64,000 nucleotides of DNA from Bdellovibrio bacteriovorus HD100 (GCF_000196175.1 NC_005363.1:186001-250000), one strand, 5' to 3'. Shown: positions 28,170-38,206, counted from the stretch's first letter. A program made the numbers and translations. The notes: a model not told the origin generated them from the letters alone.

Positions 28170-30245
28170 ATGGCCTCTAAGTTTGATCTGCATTCACTGG
28201 TCGCCAACTGGCAAAACTCAAGCACTCATGCCAAAGAGCATTGGAGTGGCACCTTCGAGGAATATCTCGACCTGGTAAAACAAAATCCGAAAATCACGCG
28301 AAACGCCTATCAGCGCATGTATGACATGATCGTTGAAGAAGGCACTGAAACGTACATTGATTTCAAAAAAGAAGTCATTCGCTACAAGTTCTTCGACGAC
28401 GTTCATAACAATGGCAAAGACGCGGTCTTCGGCCTGGATGTGCAGTTGATGAAATTGGTGAATGTTCTGAAAGCGGCGGCCCTGGGTTACGGAACCGAGA
28501 AACGTGTGATCCTGCTGCACGGCCCGGTGGGAAGTGCGAAATCCACCATCTGCCGCATGCTGAAAAAGGGTCTTGAGCGCTACTCGCACACCAAGCAGGG
28601 TGCGGTGTACACCTTTGAATGGATCGATGAAAAACTCGAACTTGATGGTTTGCTGGGTAAAGGTGTGAAGGTCTTCCATTCCCCAATGAATGAAGAACCT
28701 TTGCTGCTGATTCCGGAAGAGCTTCGTTCCACGGTTTATGACTCTATCAACAAAGGCCAGGAAGGCAGCTTCCGTGTGCACGTGGATGGCGAATTAAGCC
28801 CGCCTTCTCGTTTTATCTTTAAAGCCCTGATGGAAAAATACGACGGCAACCTGATGCAGGTTCTGTCGCACGTGCGTGTGAAAAGATTGTTCATCTCTGA
28901 AGCGGACCGTGTGGGTATTGGTACCTTCCAGCCGAAAGATGAAAAGAATCAGGACTCCACCGAGCTTACGGGTGATATCAACTATCGTAAAATTGCCGAA
29001 TACGGATCTGATTCTGATCCGCGCGCCTTTAACTTTGACGGGGAGTTCAACGTCGCCAATCGTGGGATGATTGAATTCGTCGAGGTTCTGAAGCTGGATG
29101 TGGCCTTCTTGTACGATCTGTTGGGGGCTTCGCAAGAACACCGTGTGAAACCTAAAAAGTTCGCACAGACCCATATCGATGAAGTGATCATCGGTCACAC
29201 GAATGAACCGGAATACCGTCGTTTGCAAGACAACGAATTCATGGAAGCTCTTCGTGACCGTACCGTGAAGATCGACATTCCTTACATCACGCGCTGGAGA
29301 GATGAAATCAACATTTACAAACGCGACTTCAATTCCCAGAAAGTGCGTGGAATCAGTATTGCCCCGCACACGGTTGAAATGGCCGCAATGTGGGCGATTC
29401 TGACCCGTCTGGAAAAACCGAAGAAAGCCAATTTGACCCGTTTGCAGAAACTGAAACTGTATAACGGTAAAACGCTGCCGAACTATACTGAAGACAACGT
29501 TCGCGAGCTTCGTAAAGAAACTGTGCGTGAGGGGCTTGAGGGTATTTCAGCCCGTTATATCCAGGATAAACTTTCCAACGCCCTGGTGGCGGCTCAGCAG
29601 TCCAACAAAGGATCTGTGAATCCGTTCATGGTGTTTAAAGAGCTTGAATCCGGTTTGAAAAGTCACTCGTTGATCGCCAACGAAGAGCTGAAGACCGAGT
29701 TTAAGGAACTTCTGGGTGTGGTCATGCAGGAGTACGAGGAAATCATCAAAGCTGAGGTGCAAAGAGCCATCAGTGCCGATGAAAGTGCCATGCAGCGACT
29801 GTGTGCCAACTATATTGATAACGTCAAAGCCTATACGCAAAGAGAACGAGTTCGCAATCAGTTCACCGGCAACGACGAGGAGCCGGATGAGCGTCTGATG
29901 CGATCTATCGAAGAGAAGATCGAGATCCCTGAGTCCCGCAAGGATGATTTCCGTCGCGAGATCATGAACTACATCGGGGCCCTGGCTTTGGAAGGCAAGA
30001 AGTTCAACTACAAGATGAACGAACGCCTGCATAAAGCCATCGAGTTGAAACTCTTCGAGGATCAGAAAGACAGCATCAAGCTGACCACTTTGGTAAGCAA
30101 CGTTGCTGACAAAGACACTCAAGAGAAGATTGATATTGTAAAAACCCGTCTCATCAAGGACTTCGGTTACGATGAAATCTCTGCTACGGATGTATTGCAT
30201 TACGTGGCAAGTATCTTCGCCCGAGGGGACGTAAAGAATAAATAA
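28170..30245 (+). CDS. prkA: PrkA-type serine protein kinase / AAA+ protein (YeaG)
   Basis: The 691-residue length and sequence match the PrkA/YeaG family. The N-terminal AAA-like part has Walker [13 protein letters not shown] (~118-130) and the family block [12 protein letters not shown]-like [13 protein letters not shown], followed by [20 protein letters not shown]. The C-terminal PrkA kinase domain follows (from ~430; [27 protein letters not shown]). In E. coli YeaG with YeaH acts in sustained nitrogen starvation and stress. The ATG at 28170 has TTGGGGAGA just upstream; an in-frame Met ten codons earlier does not. It shares one base with yeaH (TAATG). First gene of a four-gene operon. Confidence 0.95.
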   Translation: MASKFDLHSLVANWQNSSTHAKEHWSGTFEEYLDLVKQNPKITRNAYQRMYDMIVEEGTETYIDFKKEVIRYKFFDDVHNNGKDAVFGLDVQLMKLVNVLKAAALGYGTEKRVILLHGPVGSAKSTICRMLKKGLERYSHTKQGAVYTFEWIDEKLELDGLLGKGVKVFHSPMNEEPLLLIPEELRSTVYDSINKGQEGSFRVHVDGELSPPSRFIFKALMEKYDGNLMQVLSHVRVKRLFISEADRVGIGTFQPKDEKNQDSTELTGDINYRKIAEYGSDSDPRAFNFDGEFNVANRGMIEFVEVLKLDVAFLYDLLGASQEHRVKPKKFAQTHIDEVIIGHTNEPEYRRLQDNEFMEALRDRTVKIDIPYITRWRDEINIYKRDFNSQKVRGISIAPHTVEMAAMWAILTRLEKPKKANLTRLQKLKLYNGKTLPNYTEDNVRELRKETVREGLEGISARYIQDKLSNALVAAQQSNKGSVNPFMVFKELESGLKSHSLIANEELKTEFKELLGVVMQEYEEIIKAEVQRAISADESAMQRLCANYIDNVKAYTQRERVRNQFTGNDEEPDERLMRSIEEKIEIPESRKDDFRREIMNYIGALALEGKKFNYKMNERLHKAIELKLFEDQKDSIKLTTLVSNVADKDTQEKIDIVKTRLIKDFGYDEISATDVLHYVASIFARGDVKNK

Positions 30246-31342
30246 TGTCGATACGCGAAGACCATAACAGATTCAGAGAGATCGTTAAAGGCAAGGTCAA
30301 AGAGGATCTGCGCAAGTACGTCTCTCAGGGCGAAATGATCGGGAAGCGTGAAGATGAATTCGTGAAGATTCCGCTTCCGCGCATCGATATTCCCAACTTC
30401 CGGTACGGTCCCAAACAACAGGGCGGGGTCGGTCAGGGGGAAGGGCAGCCGGGTCAGGATGTTGGTGATCCGGGTGAAGGCGGACAGGGTCAGGCCGGCG
30501 AGGCTCCGGGCGAACACCTTGTCGAAGTCGAAATGTCGATGGACGAGCTGGCGGACATTCTGGGTGAAAAACTGGAATTGCCGCTGATTCAGCCCAAAGG
30601 CGCCAAAAACATTGATTCCCTGAAGACAAAATTCACAGGCCTTGCGCCGGTGGGGCCAGAGGGCTTGCGCCACTTCAAATCATCTTACAAACGTGCCTTG
30701 AAGCGCATGGTGGGTTCCGGAACTTATAATTCCGAAGACCCGCTGGTGCTGCCGATCCGCCGGGATATGCAGTACAAGTCCTTTAAGAAAGTGCAGCAAC
30801 CACAAACCCAGGCCGTGGTCATCTATATGATGGACGTGTCGGGTTCCATGGGTGAAGAGCAGAAGGAAATCGTCCGTCTGGAAAGTTTCTGGATTAACAC
30901 CTGGCTGCGCAAACACTATAAGGGCCTTGAAACCAGATTTATCATTCACGACGCCTCGGCCAAAGAGGTGGACGAAGACACGTTCTTCCGCACCAGTGAG
31001 TCGGGTGGAACCCTGATCAGCTCGGCTTATAAGCTGTGCCAGGAAATCATTCAGACGGATTATCCCACGAATGAATGGAACATTTATCCGTTCCATTTTT
31101 CAGATGGCGATAACTGGTCGGGCGAGGATACGCGTCTATGTGTTAAGATGCTGCAGGAATTCTTCCTGCCGAACTGTAACGTTTTCAGTTATGGCCAGGT
31201 GGAAAGCAAATACGGCAGCGGGCAGTTCCTGAAGGACCTGCAAAAGGAATTTGGCGAGGATGAAAGACTGACACTCAGTCAGATCGAAAACCGCGACAAG
31301 ATCCTGGATTCAATCAAAGACTTCCTAGGAAAAGGAAAGTAG
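30245..31342 (+). CDS. yeaH: YeaH/YhbH family VWA protein (DUF444)
   Basis: DUF444 protein of 365 residues. The N-terminus is charged ([20 protein letters not shown]), then a Gly/Gln-rich low-complexity stretch (~58-90, from GGVGQGEGQ). From ~185 lies a von Willebrand A domain with the metal-ion motif [12 protein letters not shown] (DxSxS) and later [12 protein letters not shown]. VWA proteins of this kind partner with AAA+ ATPases, which fits the upstream prkA. It begins in a one-base stop/start overlap with prkA and is followed 12 bases later by spoVR. Confidence 0.93.
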   Translation: MSIREDHNRFREIVKGKVKEDLRKYVSQGEMIGKREDEFVKIPLPRIDIPNFRYGPKQQGGVGQGEGQPGQDVGDPGEGGQGQAGEAPGEHLVEVEMSMDELADILGEKLELPLIQPKGAKNIDSLKTKFTGLAPVGPEGLRHFKSSYKRALKRMVGSGTYNSEDPLVLPIRRDMQYKSFKKVQQPQTQAVVIYMMDVSGSMGEEQKEIVRLESFWINTWLRKHYKGLETRFIIHDASAKEVDEDTFFRTSESGGTLISSAYKLCQEIIQTDYPTNEWNIYPFHFSDGDNWSGEDTRLCVKMLQEFFLPNCNVFSYGQVESKYGSGQFLKDLQKEFGEDERLTLSQIENRDKILDSIKDFLGKGK

Positions 31343-31354
31343 GGCGGAGCTCGT

Positions 31355-32884
31355 ATGGCTAATCTGACACCCGAACTTGAAGCCGAAAGAAAAAGAATCT
31401 GCCAGATCGCGAAAGACGCGGGCCTTGATTTCTTTGAGACGATCTTTGAGCTGATCACCTACGATCAGATCAATCAGTTCGCCGCTTACGGTGGATTCCC
31501 GGTGCGCTATCCGCACTGGAAGTTCGGGATGGAGTATGAGCACCTTTCCAAGAGCTATGAATACGGCCTTTCCAAAATCTATGAAATGGTGATCAACACC
31601 GATCCGTGCTACGCGTACCTGATGGAAGGCAACGCCATGATGGACCAGAAACTGGTCATGGCCCACGTTTACGGTCACTGTGATTTCTTTAAGAACAATA
31701 TCTGGTTTTCCAAAACCAACCGCAAGATGATGGATCAAATGGCGAATCACGCCACACGCATCCGCCGCTACATGGACCGTCACGGTCAGGATGTGGTGGA
31801 AAACTTCATCGACGTGTGTTTGTCCCTGGAAAACCTGATTGATCGCTACAGTCCGTATGTGGAAAAGTCTGTGGTAAAGCCGCAGAATCCGCCACCGGCG
31901 CAGGAACCAAACTATCTGCTGCGGGTGGATCGTTCCTATATGCGCGACTATATCAATCCGCCTTCTTTTGTTGAAGAGCAGCGCCGCAAGGCCGATGCCG
32001 AAGCGCAGGCCAGAGCTCAGCGTTTCCCGGCGGAACCGGAAAAAGATGTTCTTAATTTCTTCATTCACTATGCCCCGCTGACGGACTGGCAGCAGGATGT
32101 GCTGTCGATCATCCGTGATGAGGCCTATTATTTCTCGCCTCAAGGGATGACCAAGACCATGAATGAAGGTTGGGCGTCTTACTGGCATTCCAAGCTGATG
32201 ACGACCAAGATTTTGAATGACTCTGAAATCATCGACTTTGCCGATCACCATGCCGGCACGATGGCAATGGCTCCGAACGGATACAATCCCTACAAAGTCG
32301 GCATCGAACTGATGCGCGATATCGAGGACCGTTGGAACAAAGGGCAGTTCGGTCGCGAATGGGAAGAGTGCGATGACGTGCGCGAGCGCAAGCACTGGGA
32401 TAAGAAATTGGGCCTGGGCCGTGACAAGATCTTCGAAGTCAGAAAAGTCTGCAATGACGTGACGTTCATTGATCAGTTCCTGACCGAGGACTTCTGTGTG
32501 CGCAACAAAATGTTTGTGTACAAGTTCAATAAAAAGACCCAGAAGTTCGAGGTCGATACCAAGGACTTTAAGGCGATCAAAGCCCAATTGCTGTTCCATA
32601 TGACAAACTTTGGCCAGCCGATCATTCGCATTGAGGACGCCAATTTTGAAAACCGCGGGGAGCTGCTTTTGACTCATCTGCATGAAGGCATCGACATGCA
32701 ACCGGATTTCATGAGCGAAACCCTGAAAAACGTCTTCAAACTTTGGAAGCGCCCGGTGAATATCGCGACCGTGATGGATGAAACTCCGCAGCTTTTTAGA
32801 TTCGATGGAAAAGAGTATACTCAGCACAAGTTGGGTGAAGAGCCCAGCCCTAATCCATCCAATCAAGAGAGCTCAGGTTCGTGA
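31355..32884 (+). CDS. spoVR: SpoVR family protein
   Basis: 509 residues with the SpoVR/YcgB hallmarks: an N-terminal Cys-poor helical part with KFGMEYEHLSKSYEYGLSKIYEMV, YAYLMEGNAMMDQKLVMAHVYG, then HCDFFKNN, a DVLNFFIHYAPLTDWQQDVL block and EGWASYWHSKLM with HHAGTMAMAPNGYNPYKVGI. Proteins of this family are named for spore cortex formation in Bacillus, but most carriers do not sporulate, and the biochemical role is unknown. It always travels with prkA and yeaH in proteobacteria, as here. GGCGGAG lies upstream of the ATG. Confidence 0.94.
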   Translation: MANLTPELEAERKRICQIAKDAGLDFFETIFELITYDQINQFAAYGGFPVRYPHWKFGMEYEHLSKSYEYGLSKIYEMVINTDPCYAYLMEGNAMMDQKLVMAHVYGHCDFFKNNIWFSKTNRKMMDQMANHATRIRRYMDRHGQDVVENFIDVCLSLENLIDRYSPYVEKSVVKPQNPPPAQEPNYLLRVDRSYMRDYINPPSFVEEQRRKADAEAQARAQRFPAEPEKDVLNFFIHYAPLTDWQQDVLSIIRDEAYYFSPQGMTKTMNEGWASYWHSKLMTTKILNDSEIIDFADHHAGTMAMAPNGYNPYKVGIELMRDIEDRWNKGQFGREWEECDDVRERKHWDKKLGLGRDKIFEVRKVCNDVTFIDQFLTEDFCVRNKMFVYKFNKKTQKFEVDTKDFKAIKAQLLFHMTNFGQPIIRIEDANFENRGELLLTHLHEGIDMQPDFMSETLKNVFKLWKRPVNIATVMDETPQLFRFDGKEYTQHKLGEEPSPNPSNQESSGS

Positions 32885-33243
32885 AAAATACTCGCTTAGT
32901 TTTTAGTACTGATCCCCGTGACAACGTGACATGTCCCAACTGTAAGGAATTGAAGTCCGAATGCCGCTGTCGTCCTGAGGACACGGTGCAAGAAGGTCAG
33001 TTCACAGTAGTGTTCCGCCTGGAAAAAGGGGGGCGGGGTGGAAAAACTGTCACGGTTCTTGATGGATTCCCTCGTAATGAAGAGTACTTAAAGACTTTGG
33101 CCAAAGAATTCAAAGCCAAATGCGGCGTCGGTGGAACCCATATCCTGGGCGACAAAGCCGGGATGATCGAAATCCAGGGTGACAAAAGAGACCAATTGAA
33201 GAAGATTCTGGAAGCGAAGAAGATCAAATTTAAAGGCATGTAA
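32881..33243 (+). CDS. yciH: SUI1/eIF1-like protein (YciH family)
   Basis: GTG start in a 4-base GTGA overlap with the spoVR stop. 120 residues. The N-terminus has a four-Cys knuckle-like segment (CPNCKELKSECRC), followed by the SUI1 fold: VVFRLEKGGRGGKTVTVLDG, an acidic/aromatic helix (EEYLKTLAKEFKAKCGVGG), THILGDKAGMIEIQGDKRDQ and LKKILEAKKI. Family knowledge: bacterial YciH can influence start-codon selection and may repress translation under stress. Tight coupling to prkA-yeaH-spoVR suggests a translation-level arm of the same stress programme; that is inference. Confidence 0.88.
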   Translation: MKNTRLVFSTDPRDNVTCPNCKELKSECRCRPEDTVQEGQFTVVFRLEKGGRGGKTVTVLDGFPRNEEYLKTLAKEFKAKCGVGGTHILGDKAGMIEIQGDKRDQLKKILEAKKIKFKGM

Positions 33244-33254
33244 AACTGGACCCT

Positions 33255-33267
33255 GTGCAACTTGCAC
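33255..33267. promoter_or_regulatory. Small palindrome before the response regulator gene
   Basis: GTGCAA/TTGCAC around a single C, 12 bases after the yciH stop and ~70 bases before the next start. Operator-like; no T run for termination. Confidence 0.3.
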
Positions 33268-33339
33268 TTTACATTTGTAGGGCTCATGCTTTTAAATATG
33301 AATATGTTTACGACTTCCACTCCTTTAAGGGGAACGGAC

Positions 33340-34017
33340 TTGGCTGCAAAAAAAATCGTGATTGTAGATGACTATGAAGAAAGCTGTAAGCTCCTGGCGG
33401 AGATTCTCAGCTCCACGTATGAGTGTTCTTACACTTCTGACAGCACTTCTGCGTTCCGCTTGATCAATGAAAAACGCCCGGATCTGATTCTGCTGGATTA
33501 TAAAATGCCAGGGGTGATGGGTGTGGATGTGTGTCGTATGGTTCGCGAAAGTGATTCCACGAAAAACACGCCGATCATCTTCGTTTCCGGTGCGGCGACG
33601 ATTGATGAAAGAATCAAAGCGTTTGAAACCGGTGCTGATGACTTCATCTCAAAGCCTTTCCACGTGAAAGAGCTGATTCTAAGAATCAAAGCCCGTCTTT
33701 CAGAAAAAGAGCCGGAAGCGGCATCTGAGCTGAATGCGGCGAATATGAAGATGAACCTTCTTTCCCGCCAGGTGTTTGTGGATGGTGAAGAAGTGAACCT
33801 GACGCCAAAACAGTTCGATATTCTGAAGCTTCTGGTGGCCGGAAAGAACAATCTGGTCACTCGGGAAAAATGTCTTTCAGAAATCTGGGGCGATACGGAA
33901 GTGACGTCCCGAAATGTGGATTCACAGATCAATTATCTGAAACGTAAAATCCATAAATTCAACGGCCGCATCGTTGCGGTTCCGTCCTTGGGCTATCGCC
34001 TGGAAGCTCAGGAATAG
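33340..34017 (+). CDS. OmpR/PhoB-type response regulator (orphan)
   Basis: Receiver domain (~1-115): acidic pocket IVIVDDYEES, phosphorylation-site Asp in LILLDYKMPG, Ser in IIFVSGAA and Lys in FISKPFH. Winged-helix DNA-binding domain (~130-225): MKMNLLSRQVFVDGEEVNLT, PKQFDILKLLVAGKNNLVTR, VDSQINYLKRKIHKF, IVAVPSLGYRLEA. TTG at 33340 is taken as start because AAGGGGA stands six bases upstream and the receiver begins at once; ATGs at 33298 or 33304 are alternatives. No histidine kinase gene is adjacent, so the partner is elsewhere. Confidence 0.88.
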   Translation: MAAKKIVIVDDYEESCKLLAEILSSTYECSYTSDSTSAFRLINEKRPDLILLDYKMPGVMGVDVCRMVRESDSTKNTPIIFVSGAATIDERIKAFETGADDFISKPFHVKELILRIKARLSEKEPEAASELNAANMKMNLLSRQVFVDGEEVNLTPKQFDILKLLVAGKNNLVTREKCLSEIWGDTEVTSRNVDSQINYLKRKIHKFNGRIVAVPSLGYRLEAQE

Positions 34018-34076
34018 TTCCCCAAAATATCACAAAGAGGCTTGCCCCAGGGGTTTTATGGGTCCACACTTAATGT

Positions 34077-34889
34077 ATGGACGCAGCAAAACCCTTGCTG
34101 ATTGGTCTTTCTCCCCGTCTGCTTTATAAAACTCCAGACGGCTTTGAGATCAAAAGCAAATCAATCCAGTACCTAGAGCAGAACTTGGCCCACTTGATCG
34201 CCAAACACGGCGGCTTGGTGTTTATGGTTCCTTCATTGGAATCATCCGGCTTGCTTGAAAAAGATGATCTAAATGTTCATCAGTATGCCGAAATTCTGGA
34301 TGGTTTGGTCCTACAGGGCGGTGTGGACATCTGTCCGACCTTGTATGGTGAAGAGCCCATTGACGTCATGGTTAATCACAAGACGGATCCGATTCGTGAT
34401 CGTTATGAGCTGAAACTGCTGAAAGCCTTTGCGACCCGGAACAAACCTGTTCTGGGGATCTGCCGCGGCTTTCAGCTGATGAATGTGTTTAAGGGCGGTA
34501 CGCTTTTCCAGGATCTGCCGACCCAACTTCCCAGCAATCTGGCGCACTTTAAATCAGAGCTTTATGAAAAGCTCACGCATCGGGTGGAGATCACTCCGGG
34601 CGGAATGCTTCAAAAGATGTATACCGAAGGCGGAGAGATTGTTTCGATCCACCATCAGGGTGTGAAGAAGCTGGGGAGCGGTTTGCGAGTCGAAGCGACT
34701 TCCGAAGACGGTCTGGTGGAGGCGTTTAGCTCCACTCAGGACGGCTTCTTTGTGGGGGTGCAGTGGCACCCGGAATTTCATATCGATGAAGAGGAAAGAT
34801 TCCTGTCATCAGAACCCTTGGTGAAAAAGTTCCTGGAGGCCTGCAAAGGCCCCCGAGTCCAACCGTCAGAAAAAATTCTGGGTCTGTAA
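34077..34889 (+). CDS. Class I glutamine amidotransferase-like hydrolase (PuuD family)
   Basis: Peptidase C26 / gamma-glutamyl-gamma-aminobutyrate hydrolase family. Nucleophile Cys in VLGICRGFQLMNVFKGG, with the His-Glu of the triad in GVQWHPEFH; the strand LDGLVLQGGVDICPTLYGEE is the oxyanion region. 270 residues, soluble, no signal peptide. PuuD hydrolyses gamma-Glu-GABA in putrescine breakdown, but other puu genes are not in view, so the substrate is uncertain. It converges with the DEAD-box gene 14 bases away, with no obvious terminator between. Confidence 0.85.
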   Translation: MDAAKPLLIGLSPRLLYKTPDGFEIKSKSIQYLEQNLAHLIAKHGGLVFMVPSLESSGLLEKDDLNVHQYAEILDGLVLQGGVDICPTLYGEEPIDVMVNHKTDPIRDRYELKLLKAFATRNKPVLGICRGFQLMNVFKGGTLFQDLPTQLPSNLAHFKSELYEKLTHRVEITPGGMLQKMYTEGGEIVSIHHQGVKKLGSGLRVEATSEDGLVEAFSSTQDGFFVGVQWHPEFHIDEEERFLSSEPLVKKFLEACKGPRVQPSEKILGL

Positions 34890-34903
34890 TCTATTGCTGA
34901 AAC

Positions 34904-36421
34904 TTAGTCCTTGTTGCGCAGACGGCTCCAGAAGCTGCGCTTCTTGGGAGCGTGCTCACTTTTGCCAGCAGACTTGCCTTCACTTTTGTGAGCAGGTTTG
35001 TGAGCCGGTTTTGCGTGCGCAGGTTTGCTGTGAGTTTTGTGGGAAGCGGCACCTTCAGATTTGTGCTCGGATTTAGTATGAGTCTTGCCACCATGATCAG
35101 GCTTATTGCCGCCCTGAGGTTTGCCTCCCGCTTTCTTTCCGCCATGACCGCCTTGAGGGGCGCCACCGCCTTGACGTCTTGGCCCGCCACCGCGATTTTT
35201 AGCCTTATTCTGCAGGCGCTGGCCTTCCAGAATCGCTTTGGCTTTACCCACGGTCATCACCGGAGCGTTGGCAATTTCGGTGGAATGGAACGGATGATCT
35301 TCGACCACAGTGACTTTCGTGCGTGTGGTTTTTTCAATCGCAAACAGGAAGGATCTTTCTTCAGCAGTGCAGAAGGAAATAGAAATACCGGTAGCGCCTG
35401 CGCGCGCGGTTCTTCCGATACGGTGAACGTAGGATTCCGGAATGTGCGGAAGCTCCAGGTTGATCACGTGAGTAATGCCGTCGATATCAATACCACGGGC
35501 GGCGATGTCAGTCGCTACCAACACACGCACATCGCCGTTTTTGAATTCTTCCAGCGCACGCTGACGCTGGTTCTGGGATTTGTCGCCGTGAATGCCGGCG
35601 GCCGCAACGCCCGCCTTCGTCAGTCGGTCAACGACGCGGTTGGCGCCGTATTTCATCTGCACAAATACCAGCACTTTGGACAAAGATTCGTCTTTCAGAA
35701 TGTGCAGCAATAGATCCAGCTTCTGAGGTTTGTCTACGAACATCACACGCTGTTCAACTTTTTCAGCCGTTGAAGAAACCGGAGTCACTTCCACTTTTTT
35801 CGGATTCACCAGAATCCTGTTGGCCAAAGTCTGAATCTCGTGTGGCATGGTTGCAGAGAAGAACAGGTTGTGACGTTTTTGCGGAAGCAGGGGCAGGATC
35901 TTTTTAATATCCTGCATGAAGCCCATGTCCAGCATGCGGTCGGCTTCATCCAGTACAAAGATTTCCACGCGATCCAGCTTCAGGTGCTTTTGTCCGTGCA
36001 GGTCCATCAGGCGGCCCGGAGTCGCAATCAGAATGTCCACGCCACCTTGCAGGGCGCGCACTTGGGGATTTTGTCCCACGCCGCCGAAGATCACAGCGTG
36101 TTTCATGTTCAGGTGTTTGCTGTAAGCCTCGATGTTTTCGTGAATCTGAATCGCCAGCTCGCGGGTCGGAGTCAAAATCAGGCAACGCGGGGATTTCGGT
36201 TCGATCTTGCGTGTGTGTTTGGAAAGGTTTTGCAGGATCGGCAAAGAAAACGCCGCAGTTTTCCCGGTGCCGGTCTGGGCGATGCCCAATAGGTCGTGCC
36301 CTTCAAGAATAACAGGGATCGCTGCCAACTGAATCGGGGTTGGAGTTTCGTATCCTGCTTCTTTAAGTGAAAATTGAAGAGGGGCAATCAAAGGAAGGTC
36401 GGTAAATTTAGTCGTCGTCAT
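34904..36421 (-). CDS. rhlE: DEAD-box RNA helicase with basic low-complexity tail
   Basis: ATP-dependent RNA helicase of the RhlE/DeaD type. Motifs in order: Q motif (PTPIQLAAIPVILEG), Walker A AQTGTGKT, PTRELAIQI, DEAD box VLDEADRML, SAT, and in domain 2 VLVATDIAARGIDIDGI and HRIGRTARAG. Residues ~395-505 are an unstructured tail rich in Lys, Gly, His and Ser with short KPAHK/KSEHK-type repeats, which usually binds RNA without sequence preference. The family member (RhlE versus another) is not certain. No clear ribosome site before the ATG. It lies 50 bases downstream of the tadA-NUDIX gene. Confidence 0.85.
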   Translation of the reverse strand: MTTTKFTDLPLIAPLQFSLKEAGYETPTPIQLAAIPVILEGHDLLGIAQTGTGKTAAFSLPILQNLSKHTRKIEPKSPRCLILTPTRELAIQIHENIEAYSKHLNMKHAVIFGGVGQNPQVRALQGGVDILIATPGRLMDLHGQKHLKLDRVEIFVLDEADRMLDMGFMQDIKKILPLLPQKRHNLFFSATMPHEIQTLANRILVNPKKVEVTPVSSTAEKVEQRVMFVDKPQKLDLLLHILKDESLSKVLVFVQMKYGANRVVDRLTKAGVAAAGIHGDKSQNQRQRALEEFKNGDVRVLVATDIAARGIDIDGITHVINLELPHIPESYVHRIGRTARAGATGISISFCTAEERSFLFAIEKTTRTKVTVVEDHPFHSTEIANAPVMTVGKAKAILEGQRLQNKAKNRGGGPRRQGGGAPQGGHGGKKAGGKPQGGNKPDHGGKTHTKSEHKSEGAASHKTHSKPAHAKPAHKPAHKSEGKSAGKSEHAPKKRSFWSRLRNKD

Positions 36422-36471
36422 GTGACGGAACTTCTACAGGTCAGGGGGAGGTCTGTAAACCTCTATCTTTC

Positions 36472-37413
36472 CTAAGGTTTTTTGGCAGATCTGGCTGCAT
36501 GCTTTTGAGCGGTTTTGAGTAGTTTTTGCACGGCCCAGAGGATGTCTTTGTTGTAGCCAAACACTTTGGCGGCGTCTTTGGCTGGCAGCCAGTCCACGCC
36601 CTTGTGATAAGAGGCATCTTCAATTTTGCCCGCCGGAATCCATTTTTGATCCAGAACACCGACATAAAACACCGTACGGCAGGCGTGAACTTTGCCATCC
36701 CAAGGAAAATCATAAACACGTTCAAAGGCGGAATCCTCTAAGATCCGGACCTTGTAGCCGGTTTCTTCCAGGCATTCACGGGCGGCGGTGGTTGCGGGGG
36801 ATTCACCTTTTTCAACGGCTCCGCCCGGCAGGAAGAAATAAGGCACTTGCGCCCTGGGATCCACGGCGTGGAACCCCAGCACTTTTCCTTCGTGCAGAAC
36901 CACAACGCTGGCGCGGTCGCGGAAGACCTTCTGTGCTTTTTCGGATTTCTTTTCGTCGCGACGGCCTTTGAAAAAGTCCTGCAAAAGTTCACTGCAGTCG
37001 TCTTCAAGAATGCCGGAGCTGACCTCCACCTGATGATTCAGGCGGGGGTCTTTCAGGATATGATAAAGACTTTCAACCGCACCGGCTTTGACGTCTTTTG
37101 CGCCATAAACCACTCGTGCAATGCGCGACTGCTGAATGGCGCCCGCACACATCACACAAGGCTCTAAAGTCACATACAAAGTACAATCACTTAAGCGCCA
37201 GCTGCCGCGCTTTTGCGAAGCTTTATGCAAAGCCAAAAGCTCGGCGTGTCCCAAGGGGGATTGCTGACGTTCGCGGGTGTTGATCGCGTAAGAGATCATC
37301 CCTTCCGGTCCCACAACGATGGCGGCCACAGGCACCTCTTCACGCTCGGCCGCTTTGCGGGCCAGCGCCAGTGCTTTGCGCATCCATTTTTCGTCGTGGG
37401 CAGGGGTGTTCAC
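36472..37413 (-). CDS. TadA-type deaminase fused to a NUDIX hydrolase
   Basis: Residues ~8-150 are a TadA-like tRNA-adenosine deaminase domain with the zinc/catalytic motif GHAELLA (His56, Glu58) and EPCVMC (Cys86, Cys89). TadA makes inosine at the wobble position of tRNA-Arg. Residues ~165-300 are a NUDIX domain with a full Nudix box from Gly198 (GGAVEKGES, then TTAARECLEETG with REccEExG). TadA usually stands alone at ~150-170 residues, so the C-terminal half is an extra enzyme that would clean nucleotide diphosphate derivatives. GTG start sharing one base with the terC stop (TAGTG). No other tadA is in the window. Confidence 0.9.
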   Translation of the reverse strand: MNTPAHDEKWMRKALALARKAAEREEVPVAAIVVGPEGMISYAINTRERQQSPLGHAELLALHKASQKRGSWRLSDCTLYVTLEPCVMCAGAIQQSRIARVVYGAKDVKAGAVESLYHILKDPRLNHQVEVSSGILEDDCSELLQDFFKGRRDEKKSEKAQKVFRDRASVVVLHEGKVLGFHAVDPRAQVPYFFLPGGAVEKGESPATTAARECLEETGYKVRILEDSAFERVYDFPWDGKVHACRTVFYVGVLDQKWIPAGKIEDASYHKGVDWLPAKDAAKVFGYNKDILWAVQKLLKTAQKHAARSAKKP

Positions 37414-38168
37414 TATTTTGTTTCCTCAGCGATTCTTTCACGCAGTTTCACTGGCTCAGAAGGCTTCTTGCGGCGCATGCGAATGTTCAGCATTTCCACG
37501 CCGACAGAGAACGCCATCGCGAAGTAAACATAACCTTTCGGGATGTGAACTTCCAAAGCTTCCACGATCAGGGTGAAGCCGATCATCAGAAGGAAACTCA
37601 ACGCCAGAATCTTAAGTGACGGGTGCGAATCCACGAAGCTGCTGATGGATTTCGCTGACACGATCATCACGATGGCAGAAAGCACCACGGCCGCGATCAT
37701 CACAGAGATTTCGCTTACCATGCCGACAGCGGTGATGACGGAATCCAGAGAGAAAACGATGTCCAAAAGCAGGATCTGCACGATCACCGCATTAAAGGAG
37801 TGTGCCACCGGACTGGACTGGGAGCCCTCCACGCCTTCCAGCTTGTGGTTGATTTCCATGGTGGATTTCACAATCAGGAACAGACCGCCCAGAAGCAGAA
37901 TCAAATCGCGGCCGGAGATTTCCTGGCCGAAGACTTCAAACATGGGTGCTGTCAGACCGATAATCCAGGATAAAGAGAACAGCAGGATCACTCGTGTGAC
38001 CACCGCCAAGCCCAAGCCCATCACGCGGGCTTTGTCCTGTTGTTCTTTGGGAAGTTTCCCGGCAAGAATTGAGATAAAGATAACGTTGTCGATGCCCAGA
38101 ACCAGTTCAAGGGCAAACAAAGTGAAGAACGCGATCCAGATTTGCGGATTCGCTAGCATTTCCATCAT
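37413..38168 (-). CDS. TerC-family membrane protein
   Basis: Start at 38168 (ATGATG) with AGGAG nine bases upstream; earlier in-frame Met (38288) has no such site and adds a hydrophilic stretch. The ~251-residue protein has about seven helices with the TerC signatures: LELVLGIDNVIFISILAGKL, LFSLSWIIGLTAPMF and LLLDIVFSLDSVITAVGM, each with the paired Asp of the metal-binding sites. Members export metal ions (for example Mn) or help tellurite resistance. It sits between the metalloprotease and tadA-NUDIX genes, and tadA starts on its stop. Confidence 0.9.
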   Translation of the reverse strand: MMEMLANPQIWIAFFTLFALELVLGIDNVIFISILAGKLPKEQQDKARVMGLGLAVVTRVILLFSLSWIIGLTAPMFEVFGQEISGRDLILLLGGLFLIVKSTMEINHKLEGVEGSQSSPVAHSFNAVIVQILLLDIVFSLDSVITAVGMVSEISVMIAAVVLSAIVMIVSAKSISSFVDSHPSLKILALSFLLMIGFTLIVEALEVHIPKGYVYFAMAFSVGVEMLNIRMRRKKPSEPVKLRERIAEETK

Positions 38169-38206
38169 AAAGGGGAACTCCTGTTGTTGTTCCCCCAATT
38201 TATAAA

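Noticed and set aside
31325-32866. 513-codon open frame antisense to spoVR
   Set aside because: It mirrors the codon pattern of a conserved gene, its translation has no recognisable domain and no ribosome site leads it.
35100-35230. Repeats in the DEAD-box gene tail as a mobile or tandem repeat element
   Set aside because: They are in frame and encode the usual Gly/Lys-rich tail; no flanking duplications.
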